The translations under genes were made by a program, and so were the position numbers. From Juglans regia (Eukaryota; Streptophyta; Magnoliopsida; Fagales; Juglandaceae), in contig NC_049907.1 of assembly GCF_001411555.2 (NCBI RefSeq), forward strand, positions 7,758,243 through 7,822,242: DNA of 64,000 nucleotides. Direction: 5' to 3'. Below, piece by piece: positions 1-13,107 of this stretch; the stretch's first letter is position 1, and each line of letters begins with the position of its first letter. The notes beneath the pieces were generated by a model, which worked only from the letters and a program-made list of their open reading frames with translations, was not told the origin of the DNA and did not search any database.

Positions 1-1036
1 AAATGTTCTAATCTTAAAATTATGCATTCTCACTTTCAAAACAGTTTGAAGGCTACATTTGGTTACTCAATCGAATTCAGTGCAATTTACTTTTAGACTT
101 CTTCTATAGTCTAAATAATAAATTAAATTGAATTCGAGATTGAGTTAAGTAAATTTATACTGTATATTGATTTAGGGTAGTGATAGGCTTACTACCTATC
201 TACTATCCATCTACTACTTGTAGTGTTTTTATTTTTTTATCATTTTATTTTAAATATTTTTTTAACATTTTTAATCATTAAGAAAAAATTAAAAAATATA
301 TATAAATTTACTAATTATCACTTTCTTAACTATTAAGTAAAATAAAAAATTATAAAAAAAATTAAATATTAAAAAAATAATAAATAAGTTGTAAGAGAGT
401 AACCTATCATTTTCCATTGATTTAACTCTCCTACCAAATGCCAGGGATGCCGCCAAACTGTCAAAGTGATGGTTGCAATAAAAAAACAAGATTTTGTCCA
501 TTTTGCCCTTACTTTACTCCATTTGGTTGGCTGCAAGTGGATCCCACGGGAAAGGTTTTTATCCTTTCGAGTAGTTGATGCAGTTGACTTTTTAATATGT
601 CAGATAAATAGTAAAAATTAATGATAAAACTTATTTATTTTATAATTTTTCATAAATATATTTCAACTAATCTTAACATTTAAACATACATAAACTCATA
701 TCAACTATTTTAATTCATTACTATTAATAAAGATTTCAACTCAATTCAACATCTAAACGTAGTTTAAACCTTCCCCTCACTTTTGAATAAATTTTAGTAA
801 TGATACACATAAATTGTTTTCATAGATTTTTATATAATTATATTTTAAAACAAAGAATTTATACGAAATAATATTATTTTTTACAAATTATTTTAAAACA
901 AAATTACATATATCATTTTCTATAACAAAGATACGGATTAGATTTCCTATAATTATAATAAAAGTATCTTACTGTAATTAATCGTTATTATTAAATATTA
1001 ACATACTATTATATATGCTAAAAAAAAAAACCTTAG

Positions 1037-1072
<36 letters not shown>

Positions 1073-2190
1073 CATTATCCTCTCCGGACTAGAGCCCACA
1101 TGATTGCAGCAAAGCTGAGGAAACCGGGCTTCCGTTGCACAGTTTTGCCTCGTAACCAGGGAAAGGACAGCCTGGCAATACGGTTGTCGTTTATGTCCCC
1201 TTTTTGTGGACCTTTGTCCCCCAACTCCCACATTCTTCCATTCTGATTGGATAAAACAGCAAACGGTCTAATCCTCTAATTATCATTTTATTAATCAAAT
1301 TAATCCGTTATTTCCAAGCTAATCTTTAACCGTTCAGCAGTTAAATATACCATTAGTTCTTGTATAGACAATAATACCCCTTCTTTCAGTATACCCTGAG
1401 GGCTGTTTGTGTTGCAATTGGGGGGTATTATGGTCACACGAATATGGATGGGCGTGGTGGGAGTTTTTTTTTTTTTGAACACAGTGGAGGGAAAAGTAGG
1501 ATTAAAGATGGTCTGCAGAAAGATAAAGGACAGCCAAAGCATCCGGATTCCTTCCTGATGTGACTGTACCTATGTCTTTTTATTTTATTTTATTTCAAAG
1601 CTGTACCAATGCCTGCTCTGAGCTTCCACTACTCCATCTTTTTGTACTTAAACATCTCCAAAATTTGTAATTAAAATTAAGGCTATTGATTGGGTTCTTA
1701 TTCTATTATTATCTATCTATTAATCTATTATATAAGTGTATTTTAAATTTTATTATTATTTTTAAAATATATTTTTAACATCTTTAATTATTAAAAAAAT
1801 TAAAAAAATATATAATTTTACTAATACTTACTTTCTTAATCATCAAGTAAAATAAAAAATTTAAAAAAATGAAATATAAATGAAATAATAAATAAATAGT
1901 AATTGAATAGTAATACTATCATTATTCTAAAACTAATTATCGTTGAAACTTAACATGAATTCTCAACTCACCATCTTTTGCTAAATATTCAATTTTTTTT
2001 CTAGTTTGCTACAGTTCAACTTCTGAAAATAACCCTCTTTTTTCATGCTGTGTACTTAACATTTTACGTTAGATTGCATGAAGAGAGCAATAAAACTGTT
2101 TGAACATAATGTTACCCAAGACTCCGAAGCCAATCATATATGATTTTCTTTTGGTATATGTAGTTCCTAAGACTGGTCAGTAGCTTGTCG
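1..2190. other. Intergenic AT-rich DNA upstream of the PIP1 gene
   Basis: I see no gene here. The stretch holds two diverged copies of one AT-rich repeat, at about 177-410 and 1685-1925. Both share a block of TTTTTAACATNTTTAAT followed by ATTA-AGTAAAATAAAAAAT. There is an (AT)n microsatellite near 1038-1072, and a MITE-like piece near 590-770 with clustered 'CAACT..AATTCA' motifs. Short ORFs on the minus strand are low-complexity and have no recognisable domain. Confidence 0.6.
1038..1072. repeat. (AT)n microsatellite
   Basis: About 17 uninterrupted AT dinucleotides are read directly from the sequence. It is intergenic and likely length-polymorphic. Confidence 0.95.
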
Positions 2191-2194
2191 TCCC

Positions 2195-2200
2195 TATAAA
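2195..2200 (+). promoter_or_regulatory. TATA box of the PIP1 aquaporin gene
   Basis: The sequence CCCTATAAATCA lies 118 bp upstream of the PIP1 ATG. This would put transcription start near 2225-2230 and leave a leader of about 90 nt. A (GA)n tract at about 2264-2280 falls inside that leader. The assignment rests on motif and position only. Confidence 0.6.
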
Positions 2201-2317
2201 TCATTGCACCCACTTCTCCCACAAAGCTCACCTTCAGGCTCCAAGACTTTCATTTTACAATCCGAGAGAGAGAGAGAGAGATCAGAGCTTGTGTGTAGCC
2301 AGAAGCTACGAGAGGCA

Positions 2318-5300
2318 ATGGAGGGGAAAGAAGAGGATGTGAAACTAGGAGCGAACAAGTTTTCAGAGAGGCAACCCATAGGGACATCGGCACAGACAGA
2401 CAAGGACTACAAGGAGCCACCGCCAGCACCATTGTTTGAGCCAGGGGAGCTCCAGTCCTGGTCCTTCTGGAGGGCTGGCATTGCCGAGTTCATCGCCACC
2501 TTCCTATTCCTATACATCACTGTTCTTACTGTCATGGGTGTCGCCACCTCTCCCAAGTGTGCCTCTGTTGGTGTTCAGGGCATTGCTTGGGCCTTTGGGG
2601 GCATGATCTTCGCCCTTGTTTACTGCACTGCTGGTATCTCAGGTTACACCTCTCTCTCTCTCTCTCTCTACCTATGTTGCTTTGAAGTTTCAGGGTGAAT
2701 AATGAAGGAAAGAAACGATTTTTTCTTTGTGACATGCTTAAAGATGTATATTTTCTAAAGCTTCTCTCTCTCTCTCTCTCTCTCTCTCTAAAATCAATCT
2801 CTTGCTTGCTCTTATGTCTGTAGACAAAGATGGAGAGCTAATGACTTTGTAGTGATTTTTTCATTTTTTATTTGGTTGATTGTTTGCTGGGAAAAAAAAA
2901 GGCTAAAACAGGCTAGCATGCATGTTTTAGGTGGGATCTGTTCAAAGCGGTGACTTCATCCCCCTTTCCTTTTTCAATCTTCTGTTGGGTTTGTGAGAGA
3001 TATGAGGAGAGGAATTTGCACTTAATTACTGGACTTTCGGAAAATTTTACTTGAAGTCATGAATGCTGCTTTAGTGTATGTTTGGGCTGTCAGAAAATCT
3101 GAGCAACAAGGAATCAGACTCTTTTATTCTTATGTTCTCTTAAACAAATTCCCAAGATTTGCCATTTTCTTAACTTTTTTCCCCGAGACATTTCCTTACT
3201 CAATTGGTTGGAGCAGCTTGTTTGATTTTTTCGATGGGGGTTCTTTTCACCCTTTCCTCACGTACGGTACGCGTTATTTTGTTTATGTTTCGCACAGGTG
3301 GACACATAAACCCAGCTGTGACATTCGGTCTCTTCCTTGCGAGAAAGCTTTCCCTGACAAGAGCACTATTCTACATCGTGATGCAATGCCTGGGTGCAAT
3401 CTGCGGCGCAGGTGTTGTGAAAGGGTTCCAGAAAACACAGTACGAACTTCAGGGTGGTGGAGCCAATGTAGTGAAACCCGGTTACACCAAGGGTGATGGC
3501 CTTGGAGCTGAGATTGTTGGCACTTTCGTTCTCGTTTACACCGTTTTCTCTGCAACTGATGCCAAGAGGAATGCTAGAGACTCCCATGTCCCTGTAAGTA
3601 TTATTCTCTCTCTCCTTCTCTCCTCTGTCTCTGTTTTTTTTTTTCTTCTTTTTCTATGTATTTATCTGTAACTCTGTCTATGGCTATGCACACGTTTGTC
3701 TGTTTCTCCCTTTGTTATTTGTAGTTATCTATTTATTACTTAATTTACTTTTACAACAAGCATGTAGAGAAGAGAAAACATAAATAAATCAATGGCTTGG
3801 ATGGCTTATTTACATGGTTTGGCACATAGGATTACATCCATAGGAGAAAGCCAACTTTAGTAATGAGAAAAACTCGAACCCTTGCCCTTGACCTCAACAT
3901 ACCTAAAGCCTGTCACAAGTTACAACAATATGGCAGAGAACCTTTTGTTTGGACTCGGTCTCTTTGCCATGAAAAATAATAAATTGAAGAAAATACCCCA
4001 CGACTATAATCTTTTGCTGGAGTGAACCCAATACTTATTTTTGGAGGCTCTTATTTAGGTTGGATTGTTTGTTCAACTTTAATACACAAGTCTTGTTGCA
4101 TGCTTTGCCTACCAAATGCATGGTAGGGGTGCTTGGATGGACTTATACATGATATGGCAATGCTACACGACTTGAACATAAAAGTTTGTGCAACTAGCGT
4201 ATTTCACTATAATGTGAGTCCCCTTATGCTTTTTTGTGGAACAGGCTAATGATTGTCTCACTGTGGCATGCGGCTCAATTTAACAGAGTTCCATCTCCAT
4301 AGAGTCTGAATTGAACTTTGTGGTTAAATTTTGTGTGTTGGTTTCGCGTGTGGACCCATGCTTGTGGGGTGCCATATGCCTTGATGAAGGTTTTTTTTAG
4401 CTCTGTTTGCCAAGATACCTTGCCACTTTGCTAGTACATAGGGGCACTATATTCAACTTGTGAACTTTTACTTGGCAGAATACCTTAGATTACTAGAAGT
4501 TTGATGAGCTTTCTTTTAATCTATCATGTCTTAAGAGTGATTTTAATGCTTATGCCAAACCCATTTGTTGGAAGCGACATGCTTGCACCTTAAAATGTGT
4601 TGTGGTTACTGGTTAGCTTCTTGAGAAATGTTAGGTTTGTACAAAATGCCATTGGATTGGGTTTTGGAAAATGATGGTAGAATTTTCATTTGGTTTTCGA
4701 CAGTCTGGTTAGGCACGGCTATTATGAATCCCATTAGAGTGTTTAATAAAATAAAATTGCTTTCTTTAGAACTCATATCAGAAGTTCAAAAAAAAAATTT
4801 GCAAGCCCTGGGAAAACTAGTTTAATTGTCGCCATTTCTGATTGATGTAATGTCACATTTTACTGTATGCAGTTCTCTTTCTAAGTGTTATGATGCTCCT
4901 AAGTGATTGAATTAGTGGTATAGATACTTGGAGGTGCAGAATAAAATTTTATTTTCGGGAAGAAGTTTATTCTACAACTACAAGGAGTATAAGAGAGAGG
5001 AAGCTTTTCTTATTTTCATACTACTTGTATAAAAATAAAATAAAATAAAATAAACTTCTTATTTATATATATATCTATATATTCTGCATTTGTTATCTGT
5101 GTATTTGGGCTATGCATATTAATCTCATCAATAAAATTCTAGTTTACTGATAATATATATAAATATATATTCTGCATTTGTTAAATCTAGTTCATGTCAT
5201 TTTCATATTGATCACTGCTTGTTCTCATGTTGACTTTATGCTGTTCTAAAGTTCTCGTGAATAATGAGTTGTTACTACCATTTCAGAAATTAGCAGAAAT

Positions 5301-6872
5301 TACAGAGTAGTAGTCATCGATGGAATTAAGGAGTCCTAGTTTTGTTTTTGGGTTTAATCCCAATCAAATGGAATTGTTTGAGGGCTTTGGACACAGTGTA
5401 GTGGTATACATGCTTTGTTGATCATTTGCATAAAACTTTCTGAATAGACGGTGTTAGGGGTGTACAGGGTGAGATTGAAAGTGGGGGTGTACAGGGTGAG
5501 ATTGAAAGTGAAATTGAAATCAATTGTTGCTGGAAATTGCAATTATGGTAGTGCTTTGAATGGTTTTAAGTTATAACATTCTAGAGTTTTTAAAGCTTGC
5601 ATTCTTGTATTAAGAGAGTTTCATAGCTACTGAAAAGATCTATGCTCTTGCCTACTTTCTACTCAGATAGAAGTTTCTTCTCAAAAAGTTGGTTGAACTA
5701 AGATTATTGCTGTGTAAAATTCAGATACGATTATGAACTCTGCGTGAATTAATAGTAGAATCTCCACTTGTAATTGAATGTTAAGGAAAAAAAAAATCAG
5801 ACGTTCACCCTACTTGTTGGTCTCAAACTAGTACATTCTTACATATATAGTGCATGAATATGGGAAAATTGCATGGGCTGTGAGCCTGTGATAGTACATC
5901 TCCTATTAAACTTGTCAAGAAAAAACAGAAAAGGCTGTGTCTGGTGTATTAAAACTTGCTTGGGATATGGGAAAATTATGTTTATACAAGATTGTCTAAA
6001 ACCGTTAAACGTCTCCCAGGACAGGTGCTCTCGTGGAAATTATTAAATATGGTTTCTTTGTGCGATGCTGTAGTGAGACTTGCTTGGGGTTATGTACTTT
6101 CTTGCCTTGCAGATATGATATATGGTTCTGAAACACCTTTTCGTTTCTCTGACTTGACCTGCAGATCTTGGCTCCACTTCCAATTGGGTTTGCAGTGTTT
6201 TTGGTGCACTTGGCTACCATCCCCATCACTGGAACTGGCATCAACCCTGCCAGGAGCCTTGGGGCTGCCATCATCTTCAACAAAGACCACGCATGGGATG
6301 ACCAGGTTAGTAAAGTGTCATGATCCCATTGATTTACTTCTGGATGGGTGCATTTACACTATATAATAACTGAAGGAATAACGATACACATACAACATTT
6401 TTTAAAGTGATACAGCCACAAAGGGATTATACAACAGTAATCTCACAAACTAACGTAGTTTCATGTGATCCGTCAGATCTACTCCACAATAAAAATAATT
6501 TTATAATCTGACAAATTACATTAAGCCACATCAGCTTGTGAGATTACTTTTATGTAATCACTTTGTGACTTGAGTATTTCTCTTTTTGAAACTATGTTTT
6601 AAACAAAGGGATGTTATATCTATAATATTTTTTAGGATGGTTATGTAAAATATAAAATTTAAATTAAAAACTTTAGTAATTTTAATTTGAAAGGCAAAAT
6701 AATGTGAAATGAATAGAAAAATAGTTGTATAAATATTATTATTCTAACTGATCGATGTTTTTGTTGCTTGCTTTAGTGGATCTTCTGGGTGGGACCGTTC
6801 ATTGGAGCTGCACTTGCTGCCCTTTACCACCAGATAGTCATAAGAGCCATCCCATTCAAGACCAGAGCCTGA
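2318..6872 (+). CDS. PIP1: Plasma-membrane intrinsic protein, PIP1-type aquaporin
   Basis: This is a water (and probably CO2 or H2O2) channel of the plasma membrane, active as a tetramer and usually alongside PIP2 partners. Exons are 2318-2642, 3298-3593, 6165-6305 and 6777-6872. All junctions are GT-AG, the frame is kept, and the product is 285 aa, normal for PIP1. The two NPA motifs are at residues 113-115 (HINPAV) and 234-236 (GINPAR). The aromatic/arginine filter fits F93, H222, T231 and R237, the water-selective PIP set. C81 in loop A and the loop-B phosphosite context RKLS (S127) are kept. The long acidic/proline-rich N-terminus (about residues 1-45) and short C-terminus (...IPFKTRA) separate PIP1 from PIP2. 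The upstream in-frame ATG at 2204 lies before the predicted transcription start, so 2318 (MEGKEEDV, the PIP1 start) was chosen. Intron 2 is long (2.57 kb). The family call is very secure; the exact paralogue is not resolved. Confidence 0.95.
2764..2789. repeat. (TC)n microsatellite in PIP1 intron 1
   Basis: About 13 TC units lie 120 bp downstream of the exon-1 donor. A shorter (TC)n run sits right after the donor at 2651-2668. Confidence 0.9.
5457..5511. repeat. 27-bp tandem duplication in PIP1 intron 2
   Basis: Two adjacent, near-identical copies of a unit beginning GGGGTGTACAGGGTGAGATT, followed by GAAAGT, are visible. Confidence 0.85.
6378..6590. repeat. MITE family B, copy in PIP1 intron 3
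   Basis: About 210 bp with a recognisable core (TTTCATGTGATCCGTCAGATC) and partially inverted ends: 'AGTAATCTCACAAACTA' on the left and 'AGCTTGTGAGATTACTT' on the right. Diverged copies of the same core lie at about 42941-43122 and 59545-59712. It was inserted in the intron and does not touch the splice sites. Confidence 0.6.
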
Positions 6873-8480
6873 GAACTCCGCTTGTGTTTCATATTGATCT
6901 TGTGCTTTGTTTAGACCATGTTTGCTGTCTTGTTTTTTTTTCCTCTCTCTGTGTATTATTGTTAGGGGTTGGAATTTGATGGGTTGATTATGTGCGTAAG
7001 GGATGTGAATTTGCAACGTTTTCTGAATGTAGTATTCCTTAAACTTTAATCCATGCCTGTTCTTCACAAGTGCATACGCCATCAGTCTATAGACTCCATA
7101 CCCCAAACGTTTGATCACGCACATGCACTTGTAGTCCTTGAGAAACGGTTACTCAGAAAGTGTGACAGTCACTGTATACCAACCAAAGTCCAGACCAAAA
7201 TCAAATCTTCCCTTTTCTTCACCTTCATCATACACATGCAGCATGCCCATCTTTTTGTTTGAGTTCACATGCAAGAACGAAAAGCCAGCCTGCTATATAT
7301 TCTTTATCCTGATTTTGGTCACTTTCAATAGAGTTAATCTTATAACCAGCCTGATTGATCGAACTTTATCAAATAGCAATCTTCCAATAAGTTGATGCCA
7401 CGTAGACTTCCCATCTAAACTACAATGGAGCCGCATTATAGCAAATCGTAAATCCTGATCTTTTTTCACACTCAGATCTCTCCCTTTCACCCTGCAATCC
7501 CTTGGTCCCCCTCTCACCCTCGCAGCCCATCCCAACTACTCGCACACCTCTCGAAACTTTCGTTGGCATCGGTCCTCTGGGAAGACGATTTTGGCAAAAG
7601 GATATCAAGCCCCTCTCAACCTTCGATAACCCATCCCAACCTCTCGCCCACCTCTCGGAAGCTCGAAGTTCCTTCGTCGACGAGAAATCATAGCCCTATT
7701 TCCTTTAATTTTTGGCAGAAACTCCTTGACGGCCCTCTTGACCTTTGCTAGCCTCCCACCTCGTGTCCACCTCTCGGAACCATGGTTGGTGAGATTGTTC
7801 ACTCTTTCGCAGTTATGTGTGCTGTGTTTTAGTGGTTAGGTTGATGAAAGTAGCTAGAATGTGTGCCTATTGAACATGAAATTCTTGATAAGTGTGCTGT
7901 GCTTTGCACTTAAAAACTTATTTTTAAGTTAGGTGTGATGTGTTTCAATAGTTTCAGTGGTCGGTAAGTGGTCTTTGGATAGCTGCTAATATTAGATTTC
8001 AATCACCCAAAACACAAATAAATTATGTAGGAAATGAAAGCAATTACACACTGAGTGAATGTGCATTCTTTGATTCAGCAATTTTAGATTGAAGTACTGT
8101 ACTGTGGAGAAATATGCTATAAGTTTTTTTGTGTGGTTCTAGGATTATGAACGCGCATTCTTTGATTCAATGGACTGGACATTATGCAAGGTGATTGCTT
8201 TGCTCCCATGACTTTAACTTATTTATCATATTACTTAGCTATCTGTTTGGAACCTCTTTTTTTTTTGGAAAATAAAAATATATTGTATGCAAATGCTGAT
8301 GTACAACAAGGTGTTGGAGTAAATCAGAAATCAATAGAAGCAGTAGTGACCTTGCGACCAAAATTATTGAGAAAGAAATTAGAAGATCTTGTGTGATAAA
8401 GGCAATGGTGGCAAAACAGACCCATAGGAAACAGACCCAGATTGAAAGATTACCATGTATGGGCTGAGGGGATGGCGACA
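6873..8480. other. PIP1 3' region and intergenic DNA
   Basis: The first 200-300 bp is probably PIP1 3' UTR. From about 7440 to 7800 the base composition becomes C-rich. A motif containing 'CACCTCTCG' plus flanking 'CCATCCCAAC' recurs at about 7525, 7627 and 7749. ORFs on both strands here are of similar length and have no domain, so I call no gene. Confidence 0.5.
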
Positions 8481-8490
8481 ACGGTAGACG

Positions 8491-10015
8491 TGTTAGGGAC
8501 CCCGGTCTTGTCCCTAACACTAAGGACCACGAGCTTACCTTGGTTAGGATGATAACCGAGTGACCTTGCCAACTTGTTTGGCCTTTAACAATGGGATAGC
8601 GTTTGAGTGATGAAATGATGGAGATGATAATGAACTTGGATAGGCTAAGTGTTTAGGGAATGCACATCAATGTGGACGGCTAGGGTTTGTTCTTGGTGAG
8701 TGGCGCCAAGTAGATGGGCTAGGGTTGAGTGGATGAGATGAGGCTAGGGTTTCGAGGTATGGGCAATTAGGGTTGTCGTGGGGTAGGATGGGTAATTAGG
8801 GTTTGGAGTGTAAGACAACTAGGGTTGCCGAAATGGATATGGTAGGATTAGGGTTGGCTAGGATGATTTGAGAATGGATATGGAAAGATTCTAAGATGGA
8901 ATGAATCTTTGAGGGAATAGGAAAATTCAAATTTGGGCTAAGATGGCAAGTCAATAATTGACTTGAGAGATTTTAGGAAAAGTGATTTAAGGAATTGATA
9001 GGGATTAGCAATTCCTTAAATTAAGAGATTTGAAATGGGAGGAAGTTAAAACTCTTAAAAGGAAATTATTACCTTATAGGGACTTGAGGTGGACGGCTAG
9101 GGTTTGATGGAGGGAAGACTTATAATAGTGTGGCCGAAAATGGTAAGTGTAAGTATGGAAAGTTCGGAGGCAATTAGGGTTTCGGCTAGGTCAATGGTTT
9201 TGATAGATAAAGGGCAATTATGAGAAGTGAGCTATTATGGAAAGTAGGGTAACACTAGGGTTGGTCGAGTGGTGTATATGGACAATATGGTTAGGGTTTT
9301 ATGAAGGAGGCGGCAATGTAATTTATGGAAGGTGGGCTAGGGCAAACAATGAGGTGGTCGACTTTTGTAGGTGGCAAGGATCAAATGGATGAATGAGTTG
9401 GTTTGCTGGCCGAACAACATAAGGATTTCTCAAGCACAACTCAAGAACAATGCACATAAAATAACAAGAACAAATGATAGAAAATGGAAGACAAGTGATG
9501 GAATGAAAAATACTCATAAGATTAATTGATCTTTAGGGATTCACGAATTGCACCTTAAAGATAAAAAGAATAAGATAAATAGATTGAATCACACATATTC
9601 ACGAATTGCAAGGTGATGATTCTCTACTAGGGATTCATGAATTGCACCCAAGTAGTCCAAGTGCTAAGCACCGAAAGATGATCTCAATAACAAGTCTACC
9701 CACTTAGGGAATTTGCCAAATGTTCAAAAGATGTAAATGCAAAGATTAAGAATCCTATTTATAAAGATTACAACTTGAAAACCCCCAATAAAGGTCACTT
9801 AGAAAATAAATAAATTAATTAAAATAAATAATAAGTAATAATATAGTTGACATGGGCCAAGTTGGCCTATGGCATGCATGAGCCCATTAGTAGGCTAGGC
9901 TGGCCCATGGCATGGGCCATTGGCATGGTTGACATTGCTGGCTGGCAAGGCTGCTAGTATGTGGCTGACATGGCCCAGGCATGGCTTGGGCGTTGGCCTA
10001 GTTGGACTATTTGTG
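8491..10015. repeat. Unclassified repeat-like region with TAGGGTT cluster
   Basis: The region opens with a 9-bp inverted repeat (GTTAGGGAC...GTCCCTAAC, about 8492-8517). It then carries about eleven (C/T)TAGGGTT motifs between 8681 and 9298. Three copies of TTCA(C/T)GAATTGCA follow at about 9539-9650, and low-complexity GGCATGG/GGCCCA words at 9850-9995. No ORF has a recognisable domain. It may be part of a non-autonomous LTR element, since TGTTAGGGAC could be an LTR start, but I found no matching second LTR. Confidence 0.4.
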
Positions 10016-13000
10016 ACAAAAACAAATTGCAAGAAATGAATATTTTCGTTAGAAATAACTGATCATAAATAAGTAATTTTCTTGTAATGGTCCTCCAAAG
10101 TAGTTTTGCTTTCAATAACATCAATCTGATTGAAGATAATAACAACTACGGAAGGACAATATTTTCTTGAACTTTGCAGTCAGCTATTTCATTTCCCCGT
10201 TTTGATACAAAATCTATCTCAATTTATCATTACGAATTTTTTAAATTATTATATAAAATATAATAAATAATTTAATTTTTTAAATTTTAAAATAATAATA
10301 ATATTAAAAAATAATATTTTAATAATATTTTATTTAACTTTTAATTTTTATCACAAATTCATTTCATTTACTATACAAACCGTAACTTCTATTACTGTTC
10401 TGCCGTTCATACCAGAATGAAACTTCATACCAGAGGAATGGTTTTCCTCTGAAACAATGAGCTGCTGCATGTTTCAACCTGCCATGCTCTGACACAGAAA
10501 CTGACTTTAAGTTTGGCATCATCATCATCATGTTCTGTGAAATTTGGATGCACAAAAGGCAACAATATCATTGTGGGATGAAAAGGACAAAAAAACGTTT
10601 CACTCATGCTTTCTAGAACGCCTGTCTCTTCTTTCAGTCAGCCTGGAATATTATGTGTAAAACTTAAAAGCAATATATGCTAAGGTACTATAGTTCATAC
10701 TACTGGTTTTGGTTTGGATCCAAATCGGTCATGCATATAGAAAGTCATGACCTACATAATTGAATACGAGGGAGGGAAGGAAGGAAGGAAGGGGTGATGA
10801 AATATTATGGCGGGGTTGGTGGGCGTCGATGCACCCACCTAACCATAAAAGCAATGCATGTGGGTAGCCTTTAATTCCCCCAACCCGCAATTAACAAGTT
10901 AAAAAGATTAATGGCAGCCAAGTTAGACATGATCATGCATGCATGATACAGCTCACCTAGCAGGCTAGCTCGCTCATCACTTCACCTCCCACGAAAACCA
11001 TGATACCTTGCTTTTGACTGGGATTCTTAATTCTTCTTTCGCTTTTCTTAGAGAGAAATGTTGTTTTTTTATTTTAAATTTTATATATAATTTCTAGTTA
11101 TATTAGTAGATGTCTCATATTTTAATTAGTGATTGACGTATAAATCGTGACCATGAATTCCACATTGGAAAACCATGTTATTGTCATTGACATGTGATCT
11201 CTAATATTAATGAGTCTGTTTTTGTTATAAATAATCAATTTTATCGTAAATAATTACTCATTTTTAGATATATAGATATATATTGATGTGGTTGGGGTTG
11301 AGGATAAGGTGGCGGCGGCTTTCCCTTCCATCCCATCATAATCAAATTTTACTCCTGATTAAACATGACTTGTTTTCTTTTGGTTTTGTTTTTCCAAAGA
11401 CTTGAAGTCAAGTGACAATATCTCTTAGCTACCCTAATAAATTCTTACCCAAAAATTGCAGCTTTTAATAAAAAATGGTTGCTTGTACATTTGATGCATG
11501 CAAGCATTGGAGAGGCACATCACTTCTCCAGATCAAAAGAAGTGTAATACAGGTACTTTGACAATCTTGCACTTAACCATATATAGATGCAAGCTTTATT
11601 CTCAATGGAAAATTATTTTGGTGGTTTGTAGTACTAATCGATCCATATGTAGGGACCCAAGAAAGAAAATAAAGCTCTAAATCATAGGGCAGTGTTTGTT
11701 TCCGAGTTATCAAGTTACTGTTTTTTATGGCGATGGTTTACACTTACTTAGCACCTCCTTAGGTAATTTTGCGTGTGATATATCATGTAGCTAGAAAAGT
11801 ATCATTGTTGTAATTTCTTACAACTGATCATGGATTAATTGTATACTTGAATGCATCTAAAATCATCTCTCTCACACACACACGCACATAAAAAAAACCT
11901 CCAAGCAGGTTGAAATATTCCTCCAAATTATTCGAATTTTGCGTATTTTGCAACGACGACTCGAACTATTTGATCATAGTTATTTCTCTATATATGTCAC
12001 TACTTCCTTTAAGTAGGGTTTAGAAGAAAAAGGAAGTGATCAGTATGATCTCTAAGTGCCAACTTCATCAGTCAATCTAGAACGGCACTCATCAACTTGC
12101 TAGCCATGAACTACAGTACTCAGTAGTTCAGACTTATATATCAAAACTGTCAATCAAGACGAATTCCCCCATTATTGTTTGTTTAAGAATAGTGGAGGAT
12201 ATATAGGTGGGGACAAGTTATTGGTCCAATTAATTCTGATTTTTAACTTTTTCTTGTGCTATATATATATATGTAATGGGGTTGTCAAGGTCCCCTCATG
12301 ATCGACTCCCCCAGCCACCTCCCTTAGTACTCATGCATCATCCATCATATATTACAATGCATGCATTTAAGATCTCAGTAATGAAGGGATGGATACATGT
12401 GCTAGATGTGGAGAGATCATGCAACCATGAAAGAGACTTGTACGTGCATTTCTATCCTTTGCATATACATATACATATATATATATATATATATTTATAT
12501 ACAAGCATAAAGAAAGGTATCCAACGAGCTAGATCGGCTCTAGCTAGGGTTTGGCAACTTGTATATATGGATGCTTAATTATTCCCCTAACAACAAAGTT
12601 TTACATGACTATTAATATATATAGTTACATATATGATATATATACCTATTACTAAATAGTTTAGTATATTTATACTGAAAAATTAAAAACAGCTTATATT
12701 AGTGCCTGGTTTTAACAACTAATATAAGACCGTATATTGCCTTTTTTTATCAGTACTTGCAAAATTTCCCCCCTTTTGTTTTAAAGAATCAGGCTTAAAC
12801 AAGCTGTCCTCAACAAAAGTACTACTTATTGCCTTGTCAATCTACGCATGAAAGAAGTATTAATGTTTTTCTTTAATATTTTTTTCAATTTTATTTATCC
12901 TTTTTTTATTCTTCTTAATCTCAAATAAAAACAATTAGTAAGTAATTTTACATCTCAAGATTATATATATATATATATATATAGATATAGATATCCATAT

Positions 13001-13033
13001 ATATATATTTAGTATGAAGTTAGTGTGTATATA

Positions 13034-13070
<37 letters not shown>

Positions 13071-13107
13071 TTGAGAATCCAAGAATGCATATATGTCTCA
13101 TTTTGAT
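10016..13107. other. Intergenic AT-rich DNA
   Basis: I see no gene here. A MITE-type segment lies at about 10190-10382, with 'CTATTTCATTTC' on its left side and 'TTCATTTCACTATACAAACC'-like sequence on its right. AT microsatellites occur at about 12475-12493, 12962-12981 and 13039-13067, and (GGAA)n at about 10772-10792. The only ORF of 100 codons (12276-12578) is built on TATA and CATA repeats and has no domain. Confidence 0.5.
13039..13067. repeat. (AT)n microsatellite
   Basis: A near-pure AT run read directly from the sequence, immediately upstream (in + coordinates) of the A-tail side of the repeat at 13108-13975. Confidence 0.9.

Noticed and set aside
7293..7802. ORFs of 60-80 codons on both strands in the C-rich stretch
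   Set aside because: Similar lengths on both strands reflect few AT-rich stop codons in GC-richer DNA; no domain.
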